Source: Planotetraspora mira
Lineage (GTDB): Bacteria > Actinomycetota > Actinomycetes > Streptosporangiales > Streptosporangiaceae
NCBI RefSeq assembly: GCF_016863275.1
Contig: NZ_BOOO01000009.1
Coordinates: 62,001 to 126,000 of the forward strand
DNA: 64,000 nucleotides
Direction: 5' to 3'
The position numbers and the translations under genes were made by a program. Below the pieces are notes generated by a model. That model ran no database searches. It saw only the letters and a program-made list of their open reading frames with translations, and had not been told where the DNA came from. Positions within the stretch are counted from its first letter, which is position 1. Every line of letters starts with the position of its first letter. Of this stretch, positions 51,560-60,069 are shown in pieces.

Positions 51560-53038
51560 TCAGTTGCCGACGGGCATCGGAGGACGGTAGTCGACGGGGA
51601 TGCCCATCTGGGTGAACCAGCCACGCAGGCTCGCGACGGCCGCGGGATCGGCCACGACCCGCGCGGCGTACTGGTTGATGTCGACCTCGTTGCCCACCGG
51701 GTCGAGCAGCTTGGCAGGACCCGTCCAGGACAGCGTCCACCGGGCCTTACCGTGGCTGATCAGTACGCCCTCGATCGCGCGGGCCAGGACCTTGGCCACC
51801 AGGTCCGGCGACGGACGCCAGTTCAGCCGGATCAGCTCGTCGTGGAGGGCGGCGGCCCGGCCCCGGGCCAGCGCTTCCAGCGCGGCGTCCAGGAACGGCT
51901 CGCGCGCACCGACGACCCGCTGACCCGCGACGGACAGGTCGTGCACCGCCTCCTCGTTGACGCCCGCGTACATGCCCTGGGCGACCATCTCCTCCCATGG
52001 CAGCGGGCGCAGTCGGAGCGCCTCGTCGGTCCAGAAGGTCTGCTCCACGGCATTCGCGGCGATCGCCGGATCGCGGAGGAGGACCAGCGCCGGACGGCCA
52101 TCGCGTTCGCGCGGCGCATCGGCCAAGGCCGTGATCGCGTCGAGCCGCTCGCGCAGGCTCGGGTGCGAATCGTACGGACTGGTCTCCTCGCCTGCCCCAT
52201 CCGCCTGGGCGATCTCCGTCACGTGGGCGTCGACGAGGGCGTGGAAGCCGCCGAACAGGTTCGCCGGACGGCTTGCCGCCATGCCGGTCATGCCGACGTA
52301 CCGGTCGATGAACAGGTTCCACACGTCGGCCGTGCCGTGCACCTTGCGCAGGGCGTTCCCAGCGGCCTCACGTCCCGCGATAGCGACGGCGAATTCGTCG
52401 GCCTCCAGTTCCTGGTTACGCGAGACGGTCTGGGAGACGCGCAGGAAGAGCTTGGCGTAAGCGAAGAAGATCTTCTGGATCCAGGCGTGGTTGCCGAGCG
52501 ATTGGACCGCCGCGAGCACGGCGATGCGACCCCGGTACACCGGCGCCCCCAGACGGGTGTGCGCACCGCTGTAGTGGCCGAGTTCGTGCCCCAGCACCGC
52601 GCGCATCTCGTCCGCGGTGAGCGTCATCAGCAGAGGCATGCCGATGTACATACGGCGGCGGCCCGCCCGCAACCCGAGCCAGCTCGTGTCCTCACTCACC
52701 GCCGCGTTCACCTCGGCCACAAACCGGATCTCGTCCGGAGGACGGGTGCGCACCACCGCCGCCAGTTCCTCGACCGTACGCCAGAGCACCGGCTCCTGCT
52801 CACGGATTACGGCGACGCCCGGCTCCGCGTGCGACCTGCGCCTGTTGACCAGGATGAGGCCGCGCAGCAACGCCAGAGCGGCCAGCGTGAGAACAATGGC
52901 GATCTTCAACGCACCGGAGGAGAGGTGCTGGACGGCGAGGACGTCGAATACCGCAGCGACTCCGAGGACGGCGGCGACGAGCACGTAGAACCCGGCCAGA
53001 AGGCCGAATGCCAGCGCTGCTCGCATCGCGGTGACCAT
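51560..53038 (-). CDS. M48 family metallopeptidase (HtpX-like)
   Basis: 492 residues. Two N-terminal membrane helices (LAFGLLAGFYVLVAAVLGVA, LKIAIVLTLAALALLRGLI), then the zinc motif HELGH (residues 151-155) and the third ligand in NQELEADEFA (about 212). Membrane-bound zinc protease of the HtpX/CAAX group, with a long C-terminal soluble part containing repeated R-rich helices. GGAG lies 8 nt before ATG 53038. Independent of the sigma/anti-sigma pair upstream. Confidence 0.88.
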   Translation of the reverse strand: MVTAMRAALAFGLLAGFYVLVAAVLGVAAVFDVLAVQHLSSGALKIAIVLTLAALALLRGLILVNRRRSHAEPGVAVIREQEPVLWRTVEELAAVVRTRPPDEIRFVAEVNAAVSEDTSWLGLRAGRRRMYIGMPLLMTLTADEMRAVLGHELGHYSGAHTRLGAPVYRGRIAVLAAVQSLGNHAWIQKIFFAYAKLFLRVSQTVSRNQELEADEFAVAIAGREAAGNALRKVHGTADVWNLFIDRYVGMTGMAASRPANLFGGFHALVDAHVTEIAQADGAGEETSPYDSHPSLRERLDAITALADAPRERDGRPALVLLRDPAIAANAVEQTFWTDEALRLRPLPWEEMVAQGMYAGVNEEAVHDLSVAGQRVVGAREPFLDAALEALARGRAAALHDELIRLNWRPSPDLVAKVLARAIEGVLISHGKARWTLSWTGPAKLLDPVGNEVDINQYAARVVADPAAVASLRGWFTQMGIPVDYRPPMPVGN

Positions 53039-53257
53039 GTCAAAGCTCCCTTGAAGGACGTTAAGAAGCGTCCGAAATAATAGGTTTGATACACGTTGGA
53101 CCGGAGTCCGGCTGTTCAGAGCAGTACGGCTCGATCCGGTAGGGCCGGAGTGCCCGAAGGCACGGGTTCGGGGATGTATCCCATGCTTCAGGAACGTCGG
53201 CCTTGGCCGGATGGCGGCGGCCGAAACGAGGAGGCCGATGCCCGTCCGTGGTACGGG

Positions 53258-53998
53258 CTAATGGCCGGGGCGGGTGGACGGCGCGCCGGTCGGGTGGGTC
53301 TTGGGCGCCCCGGTCGGGTGGATCTTGGGCGCCCCGGTCGGGTGGGTCTTGGGCGCCCCGGTCGGGTGGGAGGCCGGAGCCTTGCCGGCACGGGTCTTGA
53401 GACGGTCCGCGCAATAGGCCGCGACCTTGTCCTTGCCGCCGGCGACGGTGATCAGGTGGGTGAAGGCCGGGTTGTCGAGGGCCTTGCCAGGGTTGTCGCC
53501 GGCACCGGCCTGGTAAGCGCGGCAGAGGCCGACCAGAGACGGGGACGGCGACGGCGACGGCGACGAGGACGAGGACGAGGACGAGGAAGCGCTGGGGTGT
53601 TTGTCGCCAGCCGTAGGGGCCTTACCGGTGTCGTGAGTTGCAGTCGGCCGGACGCTCGGCGCGGGGCCGCCCAGAGATTCGGGCAGGTGACCGGTGCCGG
53701 CGGCGAGCGCGACGCCGCCCACGGCGGTGGCGCTGAGCGCCGCGGCGGCCACCTTGAGCGTGACGAATTTCAGCAATGCCGTCTTGATCATTGATCGTTT
53801 CCTTGGCTGAAGGGCAGGGACGAGATGGGCCTCCCGGAAGGCCGCCACGGCCGCCTCCTCGCCGGCCAGCTCGCCACGCTCGGCCGGGGCGGCCGCGGCG
53901 GCGAGCAACTTGGCCAGCTGATCCGGACCGGCCGTTTCACCGCGCAGCAGGCGCTCTGCGGTGAAACGGTCGATTCGGTGGGATCGGTGAGTGCTCAT
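53258..53998 (-). CDS. Anti-sigma-like membrane protein with Ser stretch and HPTGAPK repeats
   Basis: 246 residues. N-terminal helical cytoplasmic domain (RFTAERLLRGETAGPDQLAKLLAAAAAPAERGE), one membrane helix (KVAAAALSATAVGGVALAAG), then outside: a Ser run and Pro-Ser repeats, a small helical module (LVGLCRAYQAGAGDNPGKALD ... VAAYCADRL) with two Cys, and a tail of HPTGAPK(T/I) repeats. It follows the sigma factor by 47 bp, so it probably binds and holds that sigma factor until an outside signal. GAAGGA lies 7 nt before ATG 53998. Confidence 0.75.
   Translation of the reverse strand: MSTHRSHRIDRFTAERLLRGETAGPDQLAKLLAAAAAPAERGELAGEEAAVAAFREAHLVPALQPRKRSMIKTALLKFVTLKVAAAALSATAVGGVALAAGTGHLPESLGGPAPSVRPTATHDTGKAPTAGDKHPSASSSSSSSSSPSPSPSPSLVGLCRAYQAGAGDNPGKALDNPAFTHLITVAGGKDKVAAYCADRLKTRAGKAPASHPTGAPKTHPTGAPKIHPTGAPKTHPTGAPSTRPGH
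53288..53371 (+). repeat. 24-bp coding minisatellite
   Basis: Copies at 53288-53311, 53312-53335, 53336-53359 and a 12-bp partial at 53360-53371, differing by one base (GGTGGGTCTT / GGTGGATCTT). Each unit encodes eight residues of the HPTGAPKT tail. Confidence 0.9.
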
Positions 53999-54045
53999 CT
54001 CATGTCCTTCAGCGTCGAAGCCCTCGTTTGTGTCACTCCTCCCGT

Positions 54046-54777
54046 TCACTGCGTCGTGTCGCCTTCTCCATCGGCTCCAGTGACGCCCCAGCCGGACCCC
54101 TCCGGACGGGCCGTACCGGAGCGTTCAAGGAGTTTGGCGAGCTTGCGGAGCCCGCGGTAGGCCGCCGTCCGAACCGCCCCGGCCCGCTTGCCCAGCACCT
54201 GCCCGGCCGTCTGCGCGTCCAGCCCCATCACCACGCGCAGGAGCACCGCCTCGGCCTGGTCACGAGGCAACCGCGCGATCAGCGCGAGCGCCGCGTCGGA
54301 CGCCAACGCGTCGAGCGCGGACCTAGCGGTGTCGTTGTCGCTTGGTCGGTCCGCCATCTGCTCGATCGGCACGCTCAGGCCGGACCTGCGACGCTCACGG
54401 CGCAGATGGTCCAGGGCGCGGTGACGGGCGATCGTCGCCGCCCAACCGCGGAACCCGTCGGAGTCCCCCCGGAACGACCCGAGGTCGCGGGCGATCTGCA
54501 GCCATGCCTCGGACGCCACGTCCTCAGCGTCCTCGCCCACCAGGACCCGCAGATATCGCAGCAGGCCAGGTTGGACGACCTGGTAGATCACGCGGAAGGC
54601 ACCCTCGTCGCCGCGCTGCGCGGCGACCACCGCAGCCGACACGTCGACCGGGTCCGCCCAGAGTCGCTGAACCCCGGTCGGTTCCTTCGCCGACTCGAAT
54701 ACCACGAGTCCCTGTCGCCGCGAATCGACGCCGGTAGCCAGAGCATCGCTCTCACCTGACCCGACTGCATCACGCAC
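54046..54777 (-). CDS. ECF-type RNA polymerase sigma factor
   Basis: 243 residues. Region 2: VVAAQRGDEGAFRVIYQVVQPGLLRYLRVLVGEDAEDVASEAWLQIARDLGSFRGDSDGFRGWAATIARHRALDHLRRERR; region 4: LIARLPRDQAEAVLLRVVMGLDAQTAGQVLGKRAGAVRTAAYRGLRKLAKLL. GTG 54777 is chosen because CATTAT, a -10-like box, lies 7 nt upstream and no ribosome site exists; the longer frame to 55011 has no family match. It is followed by the anti-sigma-like protein. Confidence 0.82.
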   Translation of the reverse strand: MRDAVGSGESDALATGVDSRRQGLVVFESAKEPTGVQRLWADPVDVSAAVVAAQRGDEGAFRVIYQVVQPGLLRYLRVLVGEDAEDVASEAWLQIARDLGSFRGDSDGFRGWAATIARHRALDHLRRERRRSGLSVPIEQMADRPSDNDTARSALDALASDAALALIARLPRDQAEAVLLRVVMGLDAQTAGQVLGKRAGAVRTAAYRGLRKLAKLLERSGTARPEGSGWGVTGADGEGDTTQ

Positions 54778-55070
54778 CGGCGAAATAATGGGGCATACAG
54801 GCTCGTAACGGAAGTCATACGCGCCAATTCGTGGCGGCGGCAGCCCCCTGGTAGTCGGCGCCTGCTCGAAGGTGCCGATGCCTTCCAGCGCCTTGCCCTC
54901 GTGCCGCTTCCGGATACCCGCCTTCCTCATCCCCCTGCGGGCCCATGATTCCCAGCGGCCGGGCTCGGGCCCACAGCCTCCATGCCGAACGGCTTCGCGT
55001 GTCGTAGACACCGCAAGCCACCCCTGTTAGCAAGGGTGTTAGCAAACTGCCCAAATGATCTAACGCACAA
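54778..55070. other. Intergenic region between the sigma gene and the tRNA-Arg terminator
   Basis: An open frame on the minus strand (MRKAGIRKRHEG ...) continues the sigma frame upstream but shows no recognisable family. A tandem repeat GTTAGCAA occurs twice at 55026-55045. No clear promoter other than CATTAT next to 54777. Confidence 0.3.
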
Positions 55071-55109
55071 GAAGGCCCCTGACGGCGTATTGCCTGTTCA
55101 GGGGCCTTC
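55071..55109 (-). terminator. Terminator of tRNA-Arg (copy B of a dispersed repeat)
   Basis: GAAGGCCCCTGA (55071-55082) pairs with TCAGGGGCCTTC (55098-55109). It lies 10 nt downstream of the tRNA 3' end on the minus strand. Flanks and loop resemble the copy at 20118-20160. Confidence 0.8.
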
Positions 55110-55118
55110 TTTGCTGGG

Positions 55119-55191
55119 TGCGGCCGGAGGTACTCGAAACCCCAACCTTCTGATCCGTAGTCAGATGCTCTATCCATTGAGCTACGGCCGC
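55119..55191 (-). tRNA. tRNA-Arg (anticodon ACG)
   Basis: Full cloverleaf read on the minus strand: acceptor GCGGCCG/CGGCCGC, D arm GCTCAATGGATAGAGC, anticodon arm TCTGA-CTACGGA-TCAGA with anticodon ACG, T arm starting GGGGTTTCGAGTACC, discriminator A at 55119. No CCA is encoded. tRNA-Arg genes are common attachment sites, but no integrase is adjacent. Confidence 0.93.
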
Positions 55192-55354
55192 GTGTCTCGA
55201 TGCCCTGACCTGCAAGGCAGTGCGACGACAAGAACTCTACCAGACCCCGTACCCCTGCCAGAGCCAATAACTTTGCCGTCCGGCAACCCCCGGGCCGGCC
55301 CAACTCAAGATCCTTCCGGCTCCCAAGCCCCCGATCGAGCAGGAGGCGAAGCGG

Positions 55355-55813
55355 TCAGGACTCCGCGACGAGCAGGGAGAGGGTCTCGGCGATACATGCG
55401 GGTTTGTCGAGGCCCTCGACCTCGATGACGACCCGCAAGCTCGCCAGCGTCCCGGAGGGGGTGCCCTTCACGTCGATGATCTCCGCGCCCGCCCGGATCC
55501 GCGAGCCGACCGGCACGGGCCGGGCGAACCTGACCTTGTTCAGCCCGTAGTTGATCCCCATCTTCAGTCCGTCGACGCGGAACAGTTCGCTGGTGAACGA
55601 GGGGATCAGCGCGAGCGACAGGTACCCGTGGGCGATCGTCGAGCCGAAGAGACCCTCCTTGGCGCGGTCGACGTCCACGTGGATCCACTGGTGATCATCG
55701 GTGGCGTCGGCGAAGCCGTTCACCCGCTCCTGCGTGATCTCCCGCCAGCCCGTGTATCCCAGATGTTCGCCCTTTGCCGCCTTCAGTTCGGCGAGGTCAT
55801 TGAAGATCCGCAT
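55355..55813 (-). CDS. MaoC family dehydratase
   Basis: 152 residues. Hot-dog fold: MRIFNDLAELKAAKGEHLGYTGWREITQERVNGFADATDDHQWIHVDVDRAKEGLFGSTIAHGYLSLALIPSF, with the catalytic D/H pair in ADATDDHQWIH and GSTIAHGY, the hydratase signature. Probably an enoyl-CoA hydratase of fatty-acid metabolism. ATG 55813 is preceded by TAGGGT 8 nt upstream, so leaderless. It lies 163 bp beyond the tRNA. Confidence 0.9.
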   Translation of the reverse strand: MRIFNDLAELKAAKGEHLGYTGWREITQERVNGFADATDDHQWIHVDVDRAKEGLFGSTIAHGYLSLALIPSFTSELFRVDGLKMGINYGLNKVRFARPVPVGSRIRAGAEIIDVKGTPSGTLASLRVVIEVEGLDKPACIAETLSLLVAES

Positions 55814-55821
55814 ACTTCCGT

Positions 55822-55827
55822 ACCCTA
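55822..55827 (-). promoter_or_regulatory. -10 box (TAGGGT, minus strand) of a probable leaderless promoter
   Basis: Reads ACCCTA on the plus strand, 8 nt upstream of ATG 55813. Confidence 0.5.
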
Positions 55828-55896
55828 ACCGCGACGGCCGGGCCACGGTTCGGCCTCCCGTCGCCTCATGTTGGAGCGCCCGTCATCCGGCCTTTC

Positions 55897-55902
55897 TAAC
55901 GT
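55897..55902 (+). promoter_or_regulatory. -10 box (TAACGT) of a probable leaderless promoter
   Basis: TAACGT ends 7 nt before ATG 55910. Confidence 0.45.
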
Positions 55903-55909
55903 GCGCCAC

Positions 55910-57103
55910 ATGAAACGAATCTCGATCATGTTTGGCGCCCTCGCGCTGGCTGCCGGGCTCGCCACCCCCGCCGTGGCGGACTCCTCTCACACGGCGCACG
56001 GCCGGGCCACGCTGACCGGTTTCGCATCGCTCCCGGCGCAGACCTACGTCCCCGGCAGCCTGCCCTCCGGCGCGCTCGCCGGACCGGGGCCGGTCAACGG
56101 CGTCCCCGTGCCCTTCCCCGGGCAGCCTGTTCAGGGCTTCAGCGGGGTCATCGACAACCACGACGGCACGTACAACGTGCTGTCGGACAACGGCTACGGC
56201 AACAAGGCCAACAGCGCCGACTTCCTCCTCCGCGTCCACCACATCAAGCCCGACACCAGGACCGGCAAGGTCAAGGTGCTCGGCGGCTTCAACCTGAGCG
56301 ACCCCGACCACAAGGTGCCCTTCGCGCTCACCCGGTCCGACCGGGTGCTGACCGGCTCCGACTTCGACGTCGAGTCGATCGTGCGCGCCTTCGACGGCAC
56401 GTACTGGATCGGTGACGAGTTCGGGCCGTTCCTCCTGCACTTCTCGCGGACCGGCAAGCTCCTCCAGGCCCCGATCCCCCTCGAGGGTGTGAAGGCTCCG
56501 GAGAACCCGTACCTGAACGGCGGGCAGCCGAACCTCAACAGCAGCAAGGGCTACGAGGGCATGGCCCGCGGGATCGACGGCCACTACCTCTACCCGCTCC
56601 TCGAGGGCACGGTGGCCGGCGACACCCCCGGCGACCTGCGGATGAACCAGTTCGACCTGCGCAAGGGCCGCTACACCGGCAAGCGCTTCATCTACCGCCT
56701 CGAGGCTCCCGGCAACTCCATCGGCGACGCCATCTCCATCGACGACCACCGGTTCCTGATCATCGAGCGGGACAACGAGCAGGGCGACGCCGCCAAGCTC
56801 AAGCGCCTGTACGTGGCCGACACCCGTGACCGTGACCACGACGGCGTCATGGACAAGACCCTGGTCGCGGACCTGCTCGACCTCGCCAACCCGAAGGGCC
56901 TCGGCGGCTTCGGCAAGACGTTCCGGTTCCCGTTCCAGACCATCGAGGACGTGACCCTGCTCGACGACCAGACCGTGGCCGTCCTGAACGACAACAACTT
57001 CCCGTTCTCCTCCGGCCGCACGCCGGGCCAGGCGGACAACGACGAGTTCATCACCGTACGGCTCTCGCAGCGTCTGCACGCCGACCGTCGCGCGTTCCTG
57101 TGA
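55910..57103 (+). CDS. Secreted esterase-like activity of phytase family protein
   Basis: 397 residues. Signal peptide (ISIMFGALALAAGLATPAVA), then a phytase-like beta-propeller: ATLTGFASLPAQTYVPG, VQGFSGVIDNHDGTYNVLSDNGYG, DGTYWIGDEFGPFLLHFSRTG, SSKGYEGMARGIDGHYLYPLLEG, IGDAISIDDHRFLIIERDNEQ, IEDVTLLDDQTVAVLNDNNFPFS. These secreted proteins are predicted esterases or phosphatases of unknown substrate. The start is supported by a TAACGT box. A strong hairpin terminates it. Confidence 0.87.
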   Translation: MKRISIMFGALALAAGLATPAVADSSHTAHGRATLTGFASLPAQTYVPGSLPSGALAGPGPVNGVPVPFPGQPVQGFSGVIDNHDGTYNVLSDNGYGNKANSADFLLRVHHIKPDTRTGKVKVLGGFNLSDPDHKVPFALTRSDRVLTGSDFDVESIVRAFDGTYWIGDEFGPFLLHFSRTGKLLQAPIPLEGVKAPENPYLNGGQPNLNSSKGYEGMARGIDGHYLYPLLEGTVAGDTPGDLRMNQFDLRKGRYTGKRFIYRLEAPGNSIGDAISIDDHRFLIIERDNEQGDAAKLKRLYVADTRDRDHDGVMDKTLVADLLDLANPKGLGGFGKTFRFPFQTIEDVTLLDDQTVAVLNDNNFPFSSGRTPGQADNDEFITVRLSQRLHADRRAFL

Positions 57104-57158
57104 GCACCACTCGGTAAACGGTTCCTCAGGCGTCCGCTCCGACGCCGACAGGCTCCCC

Positions 57159-57201
57159 GCGCCCCCCGGCGTACGGCATGTGCCCGTACGCCGGGGGGCG
57201 C
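57159..57201 (+). terminator. Perfect 18-bp hairpin after the phytase-like gene
   Basis: 57159-57176 pairs exactly with 57184-57201; loop CATGTGC. No T run. Confidence 0.6.
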
Positions 57202-57228
57202 TCGCGCGTCACGCCGCGATCCGGCACT

Positions 57229-57260
<32 letters not shown>

Positions 57261-57414
57261 ACAAGAACGTTTTCGCACGTCCGATCGGGTGCTGCGGCGA
57301 TCCAGACCTGACCGATACACCTTCATGCATTTGTGCCGTCGCGCGTCACCGAGGATCACGGAGGGGTATCAGGCAGTCACAAGGATCGACCCACTGCCCT
57401 GCCGTGGAGCATGA

Positions 57415-57537
57415 GTGAGCAACGAGTCCGACCCACCCGGCAAGCGATACCGCCTCCGCGGTCTCATCGCCGTCACCCTCGCGGGGATCGCCTCCTGGGT
57501 GCTCATCATCTGGGTCGTCGTGAAGCTCTTCAGCTGA
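57415..57537 (+). CDS. Small single-TM membrane protein, 40 aa
   Basis: GTG S N E S D P P G K R Y R L R G L, then the helix IAVTLAGIASWVLIIWVVV and KLFS. A basic N-terminal segment, one membrane helix and a short tail; a GGAG ribosome site lies 5 nt upstream. Similar short hydrophobic proteins are common in actinomycetes and are often missed by gene callers. No function is claimed. Confidence 0.55.
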   Translation: MSNESDPPGKRYRLRGLIAVTLAGIASWVLIIWVVVKLFS

Positions 57538-57580
57538 CCGTGGCCGGTTCGCGTCTCGGGAACGCGGCTGGGCGATCGGG

Positions 57581-58117
57581 TCAGGGACGTGGCCGCCCGT
57601 TGCGCATCCGGATCGCGCTGAAGCCGAGAGAGGTGGTGGTGACGGCGTCCCAGAACGGCCAGAGATTGTTGAGCACGCGTAGTTGGATGCCCGCCTCCTC
57701 GTGCAGTCGAAGCAGGTCGCCGACCGGCTCGGCCGGCCCGAGTGGTCGAACCGGCCGGGTGGCGACGTGAGCGTGTGGCACGGGGGTGCCGAACGGCTCG
57801 AAAACGGCCGCGGGAAGCCGATAGGCGAACAACTCCACCGTCTGGAACGCCTTGAGCCAGCCGTACTCGATGGCGTGCACCCGGTCTCCGCCACCGGGGC
57901 CGAGAACGCGTTCCCGGTCTGCGTCGGTCGTCGACGTTGTCGCCCAGGCCATCGCTCTGGGGCAGTCGCGCGGAAACCAGTAGTCAGGCGCCCGTTCCGC
58001 GTTCACCGCCCAGACGTAGGCCTCCGGCTGCCTCGCACTGGCCGCGACGTGCGGGACGAAGCGCGCGATCGTCGGATCCTCCGAGAAGTGCAGCACCTGA
58101 CCCGGTCTCGGTCGCAT
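57581..58117 (-). CDS. DUF6886-like conserved protein
   Basis: 178 residues. Seen: LHFSEDPTIARFVPHVAASARQPEAYVWAVNAERAPDYWFPRDCPRAMAWA, then HAIEYGWLKAFQTVELFAYRLPAAVFEPFG and a closing HEEAGIQLRVLNNLWPFWDAV. The HFSEDPTI ... YWFPRDCPR pattern marks a conserved bacterial family of unknown function (DUF6886, by recollection). Same strand as and 67 bp after the ligase, separated from it by a strong hairpin. Confidence 0.8.
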   Translation of the reverse strand: MRPRPGQVLHFSEDPTIARFVPHVAASARQPEAYVWAVNAERAPDYWFPRDCPRAMAWATTSTTDADRERVLGPGGGDRVHAIEYGWLKAFQTVELFAYRLPAAVFEPFGTPVPHAHVATRPVRPLGPAEPVGDLLRLHEEAGIQLRVLNNLWPFWDAVTTTSLGFSAIRMRNGRPRP

Positions 58118-58132
58118 GCCACCTGTCTAGCA

Positions 58133-58159
58133 GGCCCGCCCCCGGAACGGGAGCGGGCC
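58133..58159 (-). terminator. Hairpin after the acyl-CoA ligase
   Basis: GGCCCGC and GCGGGCC pair, with inner CCCG/CGGG after one mismatch; loop GAA. Confidence 0.55.
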
Positions 58160-58184
58160 GTCGCTCGGCTGTGGACCTCGTCGC

Positions 58185-59732
58185 CTACGACGAGTACCTG
58201 GCGACGAGTTCGCGCTTGAGCACCTTGCCGCTCGGCCCGAGCGGAAGGGTCTCCACGATCTCGAGGCGACGCGGGTACTTGTAGGCGGCGAGCTGCTCCT
58301 TCGCGTACGCGGCGAGTGTCGCGGAATCGACGTCGGCGCCCGGTGCGAGCACGACGCAGGCCATGATCTCTTCTCCGTGGACCTCGTCCGCGACGCCGAA
58401 CACGGCGGCGGTCGAGACGGCCGGATGGGCGGTCAGCAACTCCTCCACCTCGCGCGGGTACACGTTGTAGCCGTTGCGGAGGATCATGTCCTTCTTACGG
58501 TCGACGATCCAGAGGTATCCGTCGGCGTCCTTCCTCCCGAGGTCGCCGCTGCGGAACCAGCCGTCGACGATGGCCTTCGCCGTCTCCTCGGGCAGGTGCA
58601 GGTAGCCCTTCATGATGTTGTGGCCGCGAATCACGATCTCGCCCAGTTCGTCGACGCCGAGCAGTTCGATGTGGTCGTCGACGTCCGCCTTGGCGATCTC
58701 CAGGTCCACTCCCCAGATCGGGGTGCCGATGCTGCCGGCTCGGGGCGTGCGGCCGATGTGGTTGAAGCATGCGACCGGCGAGGTCTCGGTGAGTCCGTAC
58801 CCTTCGTAGATCTCGACGCCGAACTCCTTGCGGAATCGCTCGATGACGGCGAGCGGGATGGACGCGCCGCCCGAGATGGCGTACCGCAGTCTCGGTCGCT
58901 CGGGGATGGTCTTGGCGGCCTCGAGCAGCGCGACGTACATCGTCGGGACGCCCATCATGATCGTGCACTCGTTGTCGATGAGGCTGCGCAGCGCGGTCTC
59001 GCCGTCGAACCGGGGCAGCAGGACGACCTTCGCCTGCGCCCGGAAGCCGGCGTTGAGCGTGCAGGTCTGGCCGAAGGTGTGGAACAGCGGAAGAGCGCCG
59101 AACACCACGTCGTCCGGTCCCATGTCGAAGGTGCTGAGCAGCAGGGTGTTGGTCTGCTCGACCAGGGCGAAGTGGGAGCCCATCGCCCCCTTGGGCTTGC
59201 CCGTCGTCCCGCTCGTGTAGAGGATGGTCGCGGTCGCGTCCGGCAGGCACGGCTCGTAGGTGATGATCGGCTCGGCCTCCGCGGCGAGCTTCTCGAGTTG
59301 CGGGATGCCCTCGACGGGCTCGGGGGAGAGCACCGAGATCACGGGGATGCCGGCCTGCTCCGCGCCCTTCGCCCCCTCGCCGAGCAGCGGCGCCGCGCAG
59401 ACGAGGACGGTGGCCCCCGAATCCCTGAGCACGTACTCGATCTCGCCGGCCTTCAGCAACGCGTGGACGGGGACGACGATGCCGCCGAGGCTCAAGATCG
59501 CGTAATACACCCGCGGGAAGTCGGCGACGTTCGGGATGAGGATCGCGACCGCGTCACCGGACTTCACGCCCTGCGCCCTGAGAGCGCCCGCGTAACGGCG
59601 CGTCTGATCCCACAACTCCGCGTAGGTCAGCGTGGAGGAGCCGACGACGATCGCGGTCTTGTCGGGCGCGCGGTCGGCGGTCTCTTTGAGGATCGCGGCG
59701 ACGGAGAGGGTGGCGTTGCTGGGGGCGCTCAT
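58185..59732 (-). CDS. Acyl-CoA ligase (AMP-dependent synthetase family)
   Basis: 515 residues. Adenylate-forming enzyme: P-loop-like YTSGTTGKPKGAMGSH, HTFGQT, SGGASIPLAVIERF, EIYEGYGLTETSPVACFN, the GYLHLPEETAKAI and RSGDLGRKDADGYLWIVDRKKDMILRNGYNVYPREVEE stretches, and the catalytic Lys in PLGPSGKVLKREL. Probably activates a medium- or long-chain acid to its CoA ester. GAGGA lies 7 nt before ATG 59732. Confidence 0.93.
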   Translation of the reverse strand: MSAPSNATLSVAAILKETADRAPDKTAIVVGSSTLTYAELWDQTRRYAGALRAQGVKSGDAVAILIPNVADFPRVYYAILSLGGIVVPVHALLKAGEIEYVLRDSGATVLVCAAPLLGEGAKGAEQAGIPVISVLSPEPVEGIPQLEKLAAEAEPIITYEPCLPDATATILYTSGTTGKPKGAMGSHFALVEQTNTLLLSTFDMGPDDVVFGALPLFHTFGQTCTLNAGFRAQAKVVLLPRFDGETALRSLIDNECTIMMGVPTMYVALLEAAKTIPERPRLRYAISGGASIPLAVIERFRKEFGVEIYEGYGLTETSPVACFNHIGRTPRAGSIGTPIWGVDLEIAKADVDDHIELLGVDELGEIVIRGHNIMKGYLHLPEETAKAIVDGWFRSGDLGRKDADGYLWIVDRKKDMILRNGYNVYPREVEELLTAHPAVSTAAVFGVADEVHGEEIMACVVLAPGADVDSATLAAYAKEQLAAYKYPRRLEIVETLPLGPSGKVLKRELVARYSS

Positions 59733-60069
59733 GGGTTTTCCTCATCTCGCAGGCGGCGAACTTCAGCCGGTCCTGCGCCTCTCCCCCCGGCCAGCGCGCA
59801 GACCGTGGATCACCAGAATGCCAGCGATGACGCCCGGGAAGAAGCCCTCCGCCTGGCGAGATCGGCTCCGATTCCGGGACAGGAACGGGGCCGGCATGGT
59901 CGCCGGTCCGCCCGTGTGGCCGACGACTCGAAGACGGGCCCGCGCAAGGGCCCGGTGCCGCGAAGAGTTCACCGGAGCTTTGGCGATCTTCCCCTATATC
60001 TGACCCGAGTTGACGGTGATCCTGACAAGTGTTCGTCCCTCTCCGGCAGTCCCCCCAATAGGAGGCTTC
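59733..60069. other. 337-bp divergent region between the ligase and the RNase gene
   Basis: A 69-codon minus-strand frame (59763-59972) ends in a hydrophobic stretch GFFPGVIAGILVIHGL, but no family match or ribosome site supports it. TTGACG occurs at 60010-60015, without a clear -10 box. The RNase ribosome site AGGAGG lies at 60059-60064. Confidence 0.4.

Noticed and set aside
51004-51624. Minus-strand frame reading GVEPQTFCLPG
   Set aside because: A sequence of the kind often seen as a spurious product beside tRNA-like DNA; overlaps the lipoprotein gene and has no domain.
53288-53371. Tandem repeats considered as a CRISPR-like array
   Set aside because: The copies are contiguous without spacers and are in frame within a coding region.
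54815-55303. Minus-strand frame across the tRNA-Arg gene
   Set aside because: It reads through a tRNA and its terminator, so it is not a real protein.
59763-59972. 69-codon minus-strand frame with a hydrophobic end before the ligase
   Set aside because: No ribosome site, no leaderless box and no family match; kept only as a note in the intergenic entry.
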